Shown piece by piece: positions 46,007 to 54,220 of a DNA stretch of 64,000 bases. The translations under genes were made by a program, and so were the position numbers. The stretch's first letter is position 1. Every line of letters begins with the position of its first letter. Origin of the DNA: Nocardia pneumoniae NBRC 100136 (GTDB lineage Bacteria > Actinomycetota > Actinomycetes > Mycobacteriales > Mycobacteriaceae); NCBI RefSeq assembly GCF_000308755.1, contig NZ_BAGF01000027.1:1-64000 (forward strand), in the 5' to 3' direction. The notes below the pieces were generated by a model. That model searched no databases and was not told the DNA's origin. It was given only the letters and a program-made list of their open reading frames with translations.

Positions 46007-47625
46007 CAGCGGTGAACCAGGAACGGGCCGATGGCCAGCAGATCGATCGGGGCGGAACCGAAGCACTCGAGGGCGTCGCGGGGCGAATCGACCATCGGCC
46101 TGCCCGCGGTGTTCAAGCTGGTGTTGACCACCACTGGCAAGCCGGTGCGCCGGTCGAACTCCGACAGCATTCGTGCGACGAGAGGGTTGTCGGCGGGATC
46201 GACGGTCTGCACCCGCGCGGTGCCGTCCACATGCGTCACGGCGGGGATTCGTTCACGCCACGCCGCAGCGACATCGTGGACGAACAGCATGTACGGGCTC
46301 GGCAACGGTCCGCGTCCGAAAATCTCGGATGCCCGGTCGGCGAGCACCATCGGTGCGAGCGGCCGGAACTGCTCTCGCCCCTTCACATCGTTGAGGCGTT
46401 CGAGATTCGCCGACCGGCCAGGATGCGCGAGCAGCGAACGATGCCCTAGTGCGCGCGGCCCGAATTCGGCCCTGCCTTGGAACCAGGCCACCACCTGGTC
46501 CTCCGCGAGCGCTTGCGCCACGTCGGCCGCGATGTCGTCGGACTTCGTGTACCTCAGCTTCGCCGTGCGGAGAATGGTTTCCAGCTCCGAGTCGGTCCAC
46601 TCGCGGCCGAGGTCGGCCCCTCGCATCGGGGTGGCACGTTCACCGAACTCGGCGGCCAATTGCAGCGCGGCGCCCAGCGCGGTGCCCGCGTCACCCGCCG
46701 CTGGCTGCACCCAGATTCGTTCGTAGGGTCCTTCGGCGTGCAGGCGGGTGTTGGCCACGCAGTTCAGGGCGATGCCACCGGCCAGCGTGAGGTCGCGCTG
46801 CCCGGTCTGACGATGCAGCCAGGAAGTCAACTCCGACAACACCTCTTCGAGTCGTCGTTGGACGCTCGCGGTGAGGTCGGCATGGTCCTGGCCGATCTCA
46901 CCGCCGGTCACGGCGGGCGCGAAGCATTCCCAGTCCACGGGTTCGGTGCGGAAACCACCGTCACCGGTGCAATACACGAGTTCCCGGAACCGGTCGAGGA
47001 ACCGTGGCGTGCCGTAGGAGGCGAGAGCCATGACTTTGTATTCGTCGCTCGACCGGGCGAATCCCAGATGTGCGGTGAGGTCCTCGTACATCAGCCCGAG
47101 CGAGTGCGGCAGCTGCTGGGACGCCAACTCCACGAACTTGCCGTCCCGATATTCTCCGGCGAGATAGGAATGGCTTTCGCCGCGTCCATCGGCCACCAGG
47201 ACCGCGGAGTCGCCGAATGGGGCCGCGAGCGCCGCGGACGCGGCGTGCGCCAGGTGATGTCGCACGAAGCGCACGATCGTGGGATCGAGCCCGGGCAATG
47301 CGGCCTGGAGAAAAGCAGGCGCCCGGAAGGCGTAGTCCGTCCGGGTCCCTTCGCTTTTCCGGTCGAGCCCGCCGAGCGAGTGATCGACCAGCCTCGGGTC
47401 GTAGGAGTAGCCCACCGCGTCGAGCTGATCCGGACGCAGTCCGGCTCGCTCCAGGCACCATGCGGCCGCTTGCTCGGGCAGCTCCCACGCGGAGAACGGC
47501 ACCGGCCGCTTGCCATGCTTGCGACGTGTGAACCGCTCTTCCTCGGCGGCAGCGACGATTTCGCCGTCCACGATCAGGGCAGCGGCAGGATCGTGGAATA
47601 TCGCGTTGATTCCGAGAATGCGCAC
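46006..47625 (-). CDS. Carbamoyltransferase, NodU/CmcH family
   Basis: 539 residues. N-terminal Kae1-like domain starts MRILGINAIFHDPAAALIVDG, with metal-binding VRHHLAHAASA, nucleotide loops (LVADGRGES, DEYKVMALASYG, AGGIALNCVANTRL, AAGDAGTALGAAL). The C-terminal YrdC-like domain has AWFQGRAEFGPRALGHRSLL and VVNTSLNTAGRPMVDSP. The family makes carbamoyl-adenylate from carbamoyl phosphate and ATP and transfers it to sugar or antibiotic hydroxyls (Nod factors, novobiocin, tobramycin). It implies an O-carbamoylated sugar in the product of this locus. Confidence 0.93.
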   Translation of the reverse strand: MRILGINAIFHDPAAALIVDGEIVAAAEEERFTRRKHGKRPVPFSAWELPEQAAAWCLERAGLRPDQLDAVGYSYDPRLVDHSLGGLDRKSEGTRTDYAFRAPAFLQAALPGLDPTIVRFVRHHLAHAASAALAAPFGDSAVLVADGRGESHSYLAGEYRDGKFVELASQQLPHSLGLMYEDLTAHLGFARSSDEYKVMALASYGTPRFLDRFRELVYCTGDGGFRTEPVDWECFAPAVTGGEIGQDHADLTASVQRRLEEVLSELTSWLHRQTGQRDLTLAGGIALNCVANTRLHAEGPYERIWVQPAAGDAGTALGAALQLAAEFGERATPMRGADLGREWTDSELETILRTAKLRYTKSDDIAADVAQALAEDQVVAWFQGRAEFGPRALGHRSLLAHPGRSANLERLNDVKGREQFRPLAPMVLADRASEIFGRGPLPSPYMLFVHDVAAAWRERIPAVTHVDGTARVQTVDPADNPLVARMLSEFDRRTGLPVVVNTSLNTAGRPMVDSPRDALECFGSAPIDLLAIGPFLVHR

Positions 47626-47723
47626 GGGCCGCCTTTCTACTCGAGACGCGGGACCTGCCGGTCTACCCGCTGACGTATAGGGGGGCGCTACCCGCCGAGA
47701 TCACCACTAAACCGAGGCGCTGG

Positions 47724-48689
47724 TCAGCGCAGCGATTCTTCCGCCGACACGGCCGCGCGCCCGGCGAACCAGTCGATCGTGCGGCGCAGCCCCTCGGTCC
47801 GGTCGACCACCGGCCGCCAGCCCAGTTCGCGGCGGGCCAGCGAGATGTCCGGGCAGCGCCGCTTCGGGTCATCGATCGCGCTGTCGACGTACCGCACCGT
47901 GGACCGGCTGCCGGTCACCGATCGGATTTCCTCGGCGAGGCACTGGACGGAGACTTCATGCGGATTGCCGATGTTCACCGGTCCCGGATAGTCGGTGGAC
48001 GCCAGCGCGATCAGGCCGCGCACCGTGTCGTCGACGTAACAGAGCGAGCGGGTCTGCTCACCTGTTCCCGCGATGGTGAGTGGTGCGCCCGACAACGCCT
48101 GGGCGATGAATGTGGGCACCATTCGCCCGTCGTCGGTACGCATGCGCGGACCGTAGGTATTGAAAATCCGGGCGATTCCGGTATTCACGCCCCGTTCCCG
48201 GCGAAAAGCCATGGTCAACGCCTCGGCATACCGTTTCGCCTCGTCGTAGACGCTGCGCGGACCGACCGGATTGACGTGGCCCCAGTAATTCTCGGGTTGC
48301 GGGTGGACGGCCGGGTCACCGTATACCTCGCTGGTCGAGGCGAGTACGAATCGAGCTCGGTTCCGCTCGGCCAGGTCCAGGGTGTTGGCGGTCCCGAGCG
48401 AACCGGCCCGGAGCGTCTCGATCGGCAGCCGTAGGTAGTCCGGAGGCGACGCGGCCGACGCGAGATGGAAGACGACGTCGAAGGAGCCGCCGATGGGCAA
48501 CGGCTCGGTGACGTCGTGCTGGATGAGGTCGAATTCGGGCCGGTCCAGCAGTTGGGCGACATTGTCCGGTGAGGAGGTCGCGAAGTTGTCCAACGCGACC
48601 ACGGCTGTGCCCGCGTCGAGCAGTTGCTCACACAGGTGTGATCCGACGAATCCACAACCGCCGGTGACCAATGCGCGTTCTTCCTTCAT
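47724..48689 (-). CDS. UDP-glucuronate decarboxylase (UDP-xylose synthase)
   Basis: 321 residues from ATG 48689, overlapping the upstream stop (ATGA). Extended SDR: TGGCGFVGSHLCEQLL, ALDNFATSS, HLASAASPP, ASTSEVYGDPAVHPQPE, YWGHVNPVGPRSVYDEAKRYAE (YxxxK) and RIFNTYGPRM. The SEVYGDP, YWG-NP-GPRS and YDE-KRYAE signatures are specific to UDP-glucuronate decarboxylases. With ugd it converts UDP-glucose to UDP-xylose. The locus therefore makes at least GlcA and/or xylose donors. Confidence 0.9.
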   Translation of the reverse strand: MKEERALVTGGCGFVGSHLCEQLLDAGTAVVALDNFATSSPDNVAQLLDRPEFDLIQHDVTEPLPIGGSFDVVFHLASAASPPDYLRLPIETLRAGSLGTANTLDLAERNRARFVLASTSEVYGDPAVHPQPENYWGHVNPVGPRSVYDEAKRYAEALTMAFRRERGVNTGIARIFNTYGPRMRTDDGRMVPTFIAQALSGAPLTIAGTGEQTRSLCYVDDTVRGLIALASTDYPGPVNIGNPHEVSVQCLAEEIRSVTGSRSTVRYVDSAIDDPKRRCPDISLARRELGWRPVVDRTEGLRRTIDWFAGRAAVSAEESLR

Positions 48690-49666
48690 GCGGTCACCTC
48701 GGCGAGTATGGAATCCCATCGGCGCAGGAAGACGTCGAGGCCGTAATGCTCGAGCGCGAACTGCCGTCCCGACTTGCCCGCGAGTACCGCCAGGTCGGGT
48801 TCGTGGAGTAATTCGTGGAACTTCGCGGTGAGCGTCGCGACGTCGGACGAGACGGCACCGGCTTCCGGCGGCACCGCGTTCACGGCCTCGGTGGTGGCGA
48901 GAGCCACCACCGGCATGGCGAGGTGCATGGCTTCCAGGAGAGACAATCCGAGCGAGGTCCACCGCGCGGTGTGCAGGTATACCCTTCGCCGCGCCATTTC
49001 CGGATGCAATACCGACTGTTCGAAGTCGCCGATTCCGCGAATCGGGTGTCCGGTCGGTCTGTCCGCGGTGTAGCCATCGGTTCCGATGCCGTACACATCG
49101 ATAGGCCCCGCCATCGCGAAGTCGGGCAGCAGATCACTTCCCGTGATCCTTCCGCGCCGCATCGGTTCGTTGATCAGCGCTACGCCGTGCGGCAGCTCGC
49201 CGGTGTACAGCGCGCCGGGGTCCACGATGCCGTGTGGCACGACGCGGGTGGGCGCGCTTCCGTTGTCCCACATCAGATCGTTGAAATGCGTTACGTGCAC
49301 GATCGGGATGTCGGTGCGATCCGCCAGCGGATGCCTGGTGGTGGCCGCGCTGGGACGCGGCGTGTTGTGCTCGACGTAGATCGCGGGAATATCGGCGCCG
49401 GGACGGCGACCCAGCCACCGCTCGACGAGGTCGATTTCCTCCGGGCGTTGCAGAATCACCACGTCCGGCTCGGTTTCGCGCACCTCGTCGGCGGGCACGT
49501 CCTCGGCGGACGGCCAGTCGCGGCCACACCGCCCGAGGCCCCACGGCCCGCCGCCTTCCAGCACGGGGATCAGGTAACGGTGCGGTCCCTGGACGAACGA
49601 AGTCGTCCAGGACCCGTGCACGTGCCACAGCAGCACGGTGAGCTGTGTGGTCATCTCGGGGGCCAT
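48686..49666 (-). CDS. Glycosyltransferase, GT4-like (GT-B fold)
   Basis: 326 residues from ATG 49666; ATG 49654 is an alternative. N-terminal domain begins LTVLLWHVHGSWTTSFVQGPHRYLIPV; the C-terminal domain has RVVPHGIVDP and the donor-site segment LHTARWTSLGLSLLEAMHLAMPVVALATTEAVNAVP, the E-x7-E-like GT4 pattern. It is cytosolic. First gene of the left arm, reading away from the divergent promoter. Donor may be a UDP-sugar made by neighbours (inference). Confidence 0.85.
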   Translation of the reverse strand: MAPEMTTQLTVLLWHVHGSWTTSFVQGPHRYLIPVLEGGGPWGLGRCGRDWPSAEDVPADEVRETEPDVVILQRPEEIDLVERWLGRRPGADIPAIYVEHNTPRPSAATTRHPLADRTDIPIVHVTHFNDLMWDNGSAPTRVVPHGIVDPGALYTGELPHGVALINEPMRRGRITGSDLLPDFAMAGPIDVYGIGTDGYTADRPTGHPIRGIGDFEQSVLHPEMARRRVYLHTARWTSLGLSLLEAMHLAMPVVALATTEAVNAVPPEAGAVSSDVATLTAKFHELLHEPDLAVLAGKSGRQFALEHYGLDVFLRRWDSILAEVTA

Positions 49667-49683
49667 GTCGGTAGCTCTTGCCT

Positions 49684-49767
49684 CTTGCCGCCGGATCAAA
49701 CCTGGCCCCGCCCCGGGGCAGCCCAGTGCGGCTGTCGCCACCAACGGGTTTGAACCGTCGGCGGCAG
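49684..49767. promoter_or_regulatory. Long imperfect inverted repeat in the divergent promoter
   Basis: The arm CTTGCCGCCGGATCAAACC (49684-49702) and the reverse complement of 49746-49767 (CTGCCGCCGACGGTTCAAACCC) match with small gaps over about 19 positions. The two arms face each other across about 43 bp and sit close to the two start codons at 49666 and 49783. The arrangement suggests paired sites for one regulator of both arms. Confidence 0.5.
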
Positions 49768-49782
49768 GTAATCGCCCGCGGT

Positions 49783-51174
49783 ATGAGCGGACCGAACGCC
49801 GTCACGTTTCCCATGGACCAGGCAACCGAAACGATCGAGATCGTTGATCCCGCTACCGGTGCGCCCGTCGGCAAGGTGCCCATGACCGGTATCGCGGACA
49901 TCGATCTGAAGGTAGAGCTGGCCAATCGCGTTCAGTCCAGCTGGGGGCGAACTCCGTCGGCTGAGCGGGCCGCCGCGCTACGTGCGGGCGCCGCCCTGCT
50001 GCGCGAGCGTGCCGACGAACTCGCCGAGCTCAACCAGGTCGAAACCGGACGCCCGCGCTCGGAGAGCAAGGAGGGGGTGCTGGTCGGCGCCGCGACATTG
50101 GAGCAATACGCCGAACTCGGACCGGTGCACCGAGGAAAGAGCCTCCAGGGGGAGTCCGAGGCGATCGACCTCATGGTGTGGGAGCCTCGCGGCGTCGTCG
50201 TCGCGCTGACGCCGTGGAACGACCCCGTCGCGGTGTCCTGCGGTTTACTCGGAGCCGCGCTCGCCACCGGAAACACGGTCGTGTACAAGCCGAGTGAACG
50301 CGCGCCGCATACCGGCGGTCTTCTCGGCGATCTGCTGGCCCGTGGGCTCCCGGAGGGTGTGCTGCAGACGGTGCAAGGCGACGGGCGGGTCGGCGCACTG
50401 CTCGCCGCACGCCCCGACGTGGACGTCGTCGCGCACGTCGGCAGCACCACCACCGGACGGTCCATCGCGAAAAGCGTTGCGGCCACCGGCGCCAAGGCAT
50501 TGCTGGAAAATGGCGGCAATGACGCGCTCGTCGTGGACGCCGGTGTGGATCCGGTGTGGGCCGCCGGGCAGGCGGCGCTCGGCGCGTTCGCGAACTCCGG
50601 TCAGATCTGCGTGTCCGTCGAGCGGATCTTCGTGCACCGGGACGTCGCGGAGGCATTTCTGGCGGCACTGGTCGCCGAAGCCGAGTCCTGGACGTTGGCG
50701 CCGTTGGTCGACCGGCGCCATCGCGATCAGGTCCACGCCCACGTACGCGACGCGGTGGACCACGGGGCCGAATTGCTGACGGGTGGTGTCGTGCCGGACG
50801 GTGCCGGTGCGCACTATCCGGCTACCGTGCTGACGCACTGCGATCCGAATATGCGGATCATGCGTGAGGAAACATTCGGTCCGGTCGCGCCGGTACGGGT
50901 GGTGGATACGTTCGAACAGGGCATCGCCGAAGCCGCGAACGACGACTACGGGCTCGCGGCCACCGTGCTCACTCCATCGATGGCCAATGCCCAGCGGGCC
51001 TGGCGGGAACTGCCGGTCGGCACGGTGAAGATCAACGCGGTGTTCGGTGGGGCGCCGGGCGGAGCGGCGCACCCACGCCGGGCCAGCGGAACCGGCTTCG
51101 GTTACGGCCCGGAATTGCTGGACGAGATGACGCAGACGAAGGTCGTGCACCTGCGTCCGGTGGTGGCTGATTGA
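49783..51174 (+). CDS. Aldehyde dehydrogenase
   Basis: 463 residues from ATG 49783; ATG 49813 is also possible. Complete ALDH core: IEIVDPATGAPVG, GVVVALTPWNDPVA (substrate Asn), YKPSERAP, VAHVGSTTTGRSI, LLENGGNDALVV with the general-base Glu, catalytic cysteine in NSGQICVSVERIFV, and REETFGPVAPV. NAD(P)-dependent oxidation of an aldehyde to an acid. First gene of the right arm; could produce an acidic sugar or acyl group, but substrate is unknown. Confidence 0.88.
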   Translation: MSGPNAVTFPMDQATETIEIVDPATGAPVGKVPMTGIADIDLKVELANRVQSSWGRTPSAERAAALRAGAALLRERADELAELNQVETGRPRSESKEGVLVGAATLEQYAELGPVHRGKSLQGESEAIDLMVWEPRGVVVALTPWNDPVAVSCGLLGAALATGNTVVYKPSERAPHTGGLLGDLLARGLPEGVLQTVQGDGRVGALLAARPDVDVVAHVGSTTTGRSIAKSVAATGAKALLENGGNDALVVDAGVDPVWAAGQAALGAFANSGQICVSVERIFVHRDVAEAFLAALVAEAESWTLAPLVDRRHRDQVHAHVRDAVDHGAELLTGGVVPDGAGAHYPATVLTHCDPNMRIMREETFGPVAPVRVVDTFEQGIAEAANDDYGLAATVLTPSMANAQRAWRELPVGTVKINAVFGGAPGGAAHPRRASGTGFGYGPELLDEMTQTKVVHLRPVVAD

Positions 51175-51191
51175 CCTGCGGTGCACCGGGT

Positions 51192-52091
51192 ATGCGCGGA
51201 CACATGCGGGTACTTGTCACCGGGTGGCCCAGCTTTGTGCACGGGGAAGCGACGGCTGGGGATGTGTTGAGCATGAGCCAGGTGTGCGACGCTCTCGCAT
51301 CCGCCGAAATACCCCATGACACGGCGTGGAGTCCGGGTTTCCGTTCCGATGCGTTGCATCTGGACGACGCCGATTCCGGACGCTATTCGCACCTCGTGTT
51401 CGTGTGCGGGCCAGCCCACGGGGAGCAGGTGCGGTGCCTGCACGAACGGTACGCGAACTGCCGACGCATCGCGGTGGGGGTTTCCGTTCTCGATCCCGCC
51501 GACGCGGCGGTCACCGGGTTCCACCGGGTGTTGGCGCGCGACGGTCCGTCCACCGCGCGACCGGACATGGCCGTCGCGGCGTCCACGGTGACCGTTCCGG
51601 TGGTGGGCGTCGTATTCGCGCCGGGCCAGGCCGAATACGGCGCGGCCCGTCGTCATCGGTCGGTGCACGAGGCGTTGACGCGCTGGCTGTGCGATCTCGA
51701 CTGCGCGCGCCTACCGCTGGATACCAGGCTTGCGTCCGATGACTGGCGCCACTGCCGTACCCCCGACCAACTCGCGTCGGTGTTCGCCCGCCTCGACGCG
51801 GTGGTCACCACTCGCCTGCACGGCTTGGTGCTGGGATTGCGCGCCGGTGTCCCGGTCCTCGCGGTGGATCCCATCGCGGGCGGAGGGAAGATCACCGCGC
51901 AGGCAGGTGCGCTGAACTGGCCCGCGCTGGTCCCCGCCGAGCAAACCGTCGACGCAGACGCGTTCGACCATTGGTGGAGTTGGTGTCTGTCCCCGGCGGG
52001 GCGGGAACGCGCGCGGCGACGGGAGTTCCCCGCGGCCGACGCCTTGACCCGAGACCTGCTCGATGAGCTGCTCGCGGGACGGTCGGTGTGA
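51192..52091 (+). CDS. Polysaccharide pyruvyltransferase-like protein
   Basis: 299 residues from ATG 51192; ATG 51204 is the alternative. The C-terminal half carries the PS_pyruv_trans signature: VFARLDAVVTTRLHGLVLGLRAGVPVLAVDPIAGGGKI, with the conserved R-x-H-x-x-x-x-A/G-like site. The N-terminal half is shorter and divergent. Family members transfer pyruvate from PEP as a ketal onto surface polysaccharides. Here it is probably a sugar modifier, but the short N-terminus makes activity uncertain. The stop overlaps the GT2 GTG. Confidence 0.75.
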   Translation: MRGHMRVLVTGWPSFVHGEATAGDVLSMSQVCDALASAEIPHDTAWSPGFRSDALHLDDADSGRYSHLVFVCGPAHGEQVRCLHERYANCRRIAVGVSVLDPADAAVTGFHRVLARDGPSTARPDMAVAASTVTVPVVGVVFAPGQAEYGAARRHRSVHEALTRWLCDLDCARLPLDTRLASDDWRHCRTPDQLASVFARLDAVVTTRLHGLVLGLRAGVPVLAVDPIAGGGKITAQAGALNWPALVPAEQTVDADAFDHWWSWCLSPAGRERARRREFPAADALTRDLLDELLAGRSV

Positions 52092-52972
52092 CTCCTCGGA
52101 CCCTGGCGAAGACGACCGTTGTCATCGCCACCCGTAACCGCGCGTCCGAATTGACCCGTACCTTGACCGAGTTGCACGCGCTGCGGCCGCGTCCCGCGAT
52201 CGTGGTGCTGGACAACGCTTCCATGGACGACACCGTCGGCGCGGCGGAGTCGTTCCCGGACGTGCGGGTCATCCGGCTGTCGCGCAATCTCGGGGCGGCG
52301 GCGCGCAACCTCGGCGTCGCGATCGCCCGGACGCCCTACGTTGCCTTCAGTGACGACGATTCGTGGTGGGCCGGTGACGCGCTCTCGGAAGCAGAGCGGG
52401 TGCTGGACGCCCACCCTCGGCTGGGCCTGGTAGCGGGACGCACGCTCGTCGGCGCCGACCACCGTGACGATCCCGTCAACGAACTGATGGCGACCAGCCC
52501 GCTCGGCCACCCCCCTGACCTGCCGGGGCCGTTGATTCTCGGCTTCCTGGCGTGTGCGGCGATCGTCCGGCGGGAGGCATACCTGCAGGCCGCCGGATTC
52601 AGTCCGCTGCTGCATTTCGGCGCCGAAGAACGGTTGCTGTCACTCGACCTCGCGGCCTGTGGCTGGCACCTCTGTTACGTGGCGGACGTGCGCGCCCACC
52701 ACCACCCGTCGAAGCGGCGTCCACCTCCGGCCTGGCGCAGGCGGGTCGAACAGCGCAACAACGCGTTGATCGCCTGGATGCGGCGGCCGCTGCGGCGGTG
52801 CGCGGCCGAGTCCGCCGGTCTGCTGCGCAGCGCGGTGCGCGACCCAGGGACATTGCTGGCGATCGCGGGGATCGTTCGCCGCCTGCCGTGGGCGCTGGCG
52901 CAGCGGCGTGGGCTGCCGCCGGAGGTGGAACGCCAGGCCAGGACCCTGGAACTCGCCGAGGGAAGGAAGTGA
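52088..52972 (+). CDS. Glycosyltransferase family 2
   Basis: 294 residues, GTG overlapping the upstream stop. GT-A pattern: TTVVIATRNRASELTRTLTELH, IVVLDNASMDDT, LSRNLGAAARNLGVAIARTPYVAFSDDDSWW with the DDD metal site, then FGAEERLLSLDLAACGWHLCYV and HHHPSKRR. Paralogue of the next gene (aligned RN-A-ARNLGV/IAV, PYVAF-DDD, LPWAL ... LPPEV), suggesting tandem duplication. Cytosolic. Confidence 0.9.
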   Translation: MTPRTLAKTTVVIATRNRASELTRTLTELHALRPRPAIVVLDNASMDDTVGAAESFPDVRVIRLSRNLGAAARNLGVAIARTPYVAFSDDDSWWAGDALSEAERVLDAHPRLGLVAGRTLVGADHRDDPVNELMATSPLGHPPDLPGPLILGFLACAAIVRREAYLQAAGFSPLLHFGAEERLLSLDLAACGWHLCYVADVRAHHHPSKRRPPPAWRRRVEQRNNALIAWMRRPLRRCAAESAGLLRSAVRDPGTLLAIAGIVRRLPWALAQRRGLPPEVERQARTLELAEGRK

Positions 52973-52976
52973 CCGG

Positions 52977-53873
52977 ATGGTTACGGAACGAATGACGGTC
53001 GTCATCATCACCCGCAATCGGCGCGAACAGCTGCTGGAAACGCTCGCGCACATGACCGCGCTCCCGGACGCGGCGCCGATCATCCTCGTCGACAACGGGT
53101 CCACCGACGGTACGGCCGACGCGGTCACCGCGGCGTTTCCCGCCGTGGAGGTCATCCGTTCGCCGGAGAACCTGGGTGCGGTGGCCAGGAACATCGCGGT
53201 CGAGCGGGTGACCACGCCGTATGTGGCGTTCTGCGATGACGACACCCGATGGCAGCCCGGCGCGCTGACCCGCGCGGCCGATCTGCTCGACCAGTATCCC
53301 GGCCTGGGGTCGGTGACCGGGCGATGCCTGGTCGCTCCCGACCTGCGTGAGGATCCGATCACGCCGGAACTGCGTGATTCACCGGTTCCCGGGCCTGAGT
53401 GGCTGCCCGGTCCGGCTCTGCTCGGTGTGATGGCGGCTTTGTCGGCTTTCCGGGTCAGTGCGTTCCGGGAAGTCGGCGGTTTCTCCCGGCGCTTGTGGTT
53501 CGGTGGCGAAGAGGAATTGCTCGCGCTCGATCTCGCGGCGCACGGCTGGTGGATGTGCTGGGTGGAGGACATGCTGATCCATCACGAGCCGTCACCCGCG
53601 CGGGACGCGACCGATCGTCGTCGACTCGGTATCCGGAACACCTTGTGGACGCTGTGGTTGCGCCGCCCGGCCCGAAGCGCCGCCCGGCGGACCGCCGCTG
53701 TGCTCAGGTCGGCCCCGGCCGACCGGACAACGGCCGCGGCCGTCCTGGAGACACTGCGTGGATTGCCGTGGGTGCTGCGCGAGCGGAAAGTGCTGCCGCC
53801 GCGCGTGGAAGCGGGCCTGGTTCTATTGGAGGAATCCCAGCGCCGTTCGCCCGCGCGTCGCTATGTGGGCTGA
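52977..53873 (+). CDS. Glycosyltransferase family 2, paralogue
   Basis: 298 residues from ATG 52977, with GGAAGG upstream. Same architecture as its neighbour: MTVVIITRNRREQLLETLAHM, IILVDNGSTDGT, VARNIAVERVTTPYVAFCDDDTRW, FGGEEELLALDLAAHGWWMCWVED and LIHHEPSP. Last gene of the right arm. Two copies probably add two different residues, or recognise two acceptors. Confidence 0.9.
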   Translation: MVTERMTVVIITRNRREQLLETLAHMTALPDAAPIILVDNGSTDGTADAVTAAFPAVEVIRSPENLGAVARNIAVERVTTPYVAFCDDDTRWQPGALTRAADLLDQYPGLGSVTGRCLVAPDLREDPITPELRDSPVPGPEWLPGPALLGVMAALSAFRVSAFREVGGFSRRLWFGGEEELLALDLAAHGWWMCWVEDMLIHHEPSPARDATDRRRLGIRNTLWTLWLRRPARSAARRTAAVLRSAPADRTTAAAVLETLRGLPWVLRERKVLPPRVEAGLVLLEESQRRSPARRYVG

Positions 53874-54220
53874 CATTCACCAGCAGCGCATCACACCGCC
53901 GCTCCACTCGTCGACCGACGGGGTCCGGTGCTGCCGATCGTGGTCTCGGCCGGACGCCGTCCCCAGAGATGGGTGACCAGGCTCACGATTCGGATCGGCA
54001 GTTCGTGAGAAGGCTGCCTGAACAGCGATTTCTGGCAAGCGCACGGCGCGTCGGAGGGGAAATCCGGTGGTTTGTGTCGGTGCCGACCGGAATACTGGCC
54101 CGCGCCCGATGAGTTCGAGCAGCCGATCCCGTCTCAACCTCTGTGGCGCCGGACGCGATCCGGTGACTCGGCAACGGGCCACATATTTACTGACCACGTC
54201 CCAGCTTCCGGAGGTATCCG
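53874..54220. other. Intergenic region between the sugar locus and an efflux gene
   Basis: About 350 bases without a supported gene. The end carries GGAGGTATCCG, the ribosome binding site for the MFS gene at 54221. No operator or terminator could be identified with confidence. Confidence 0.5.
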
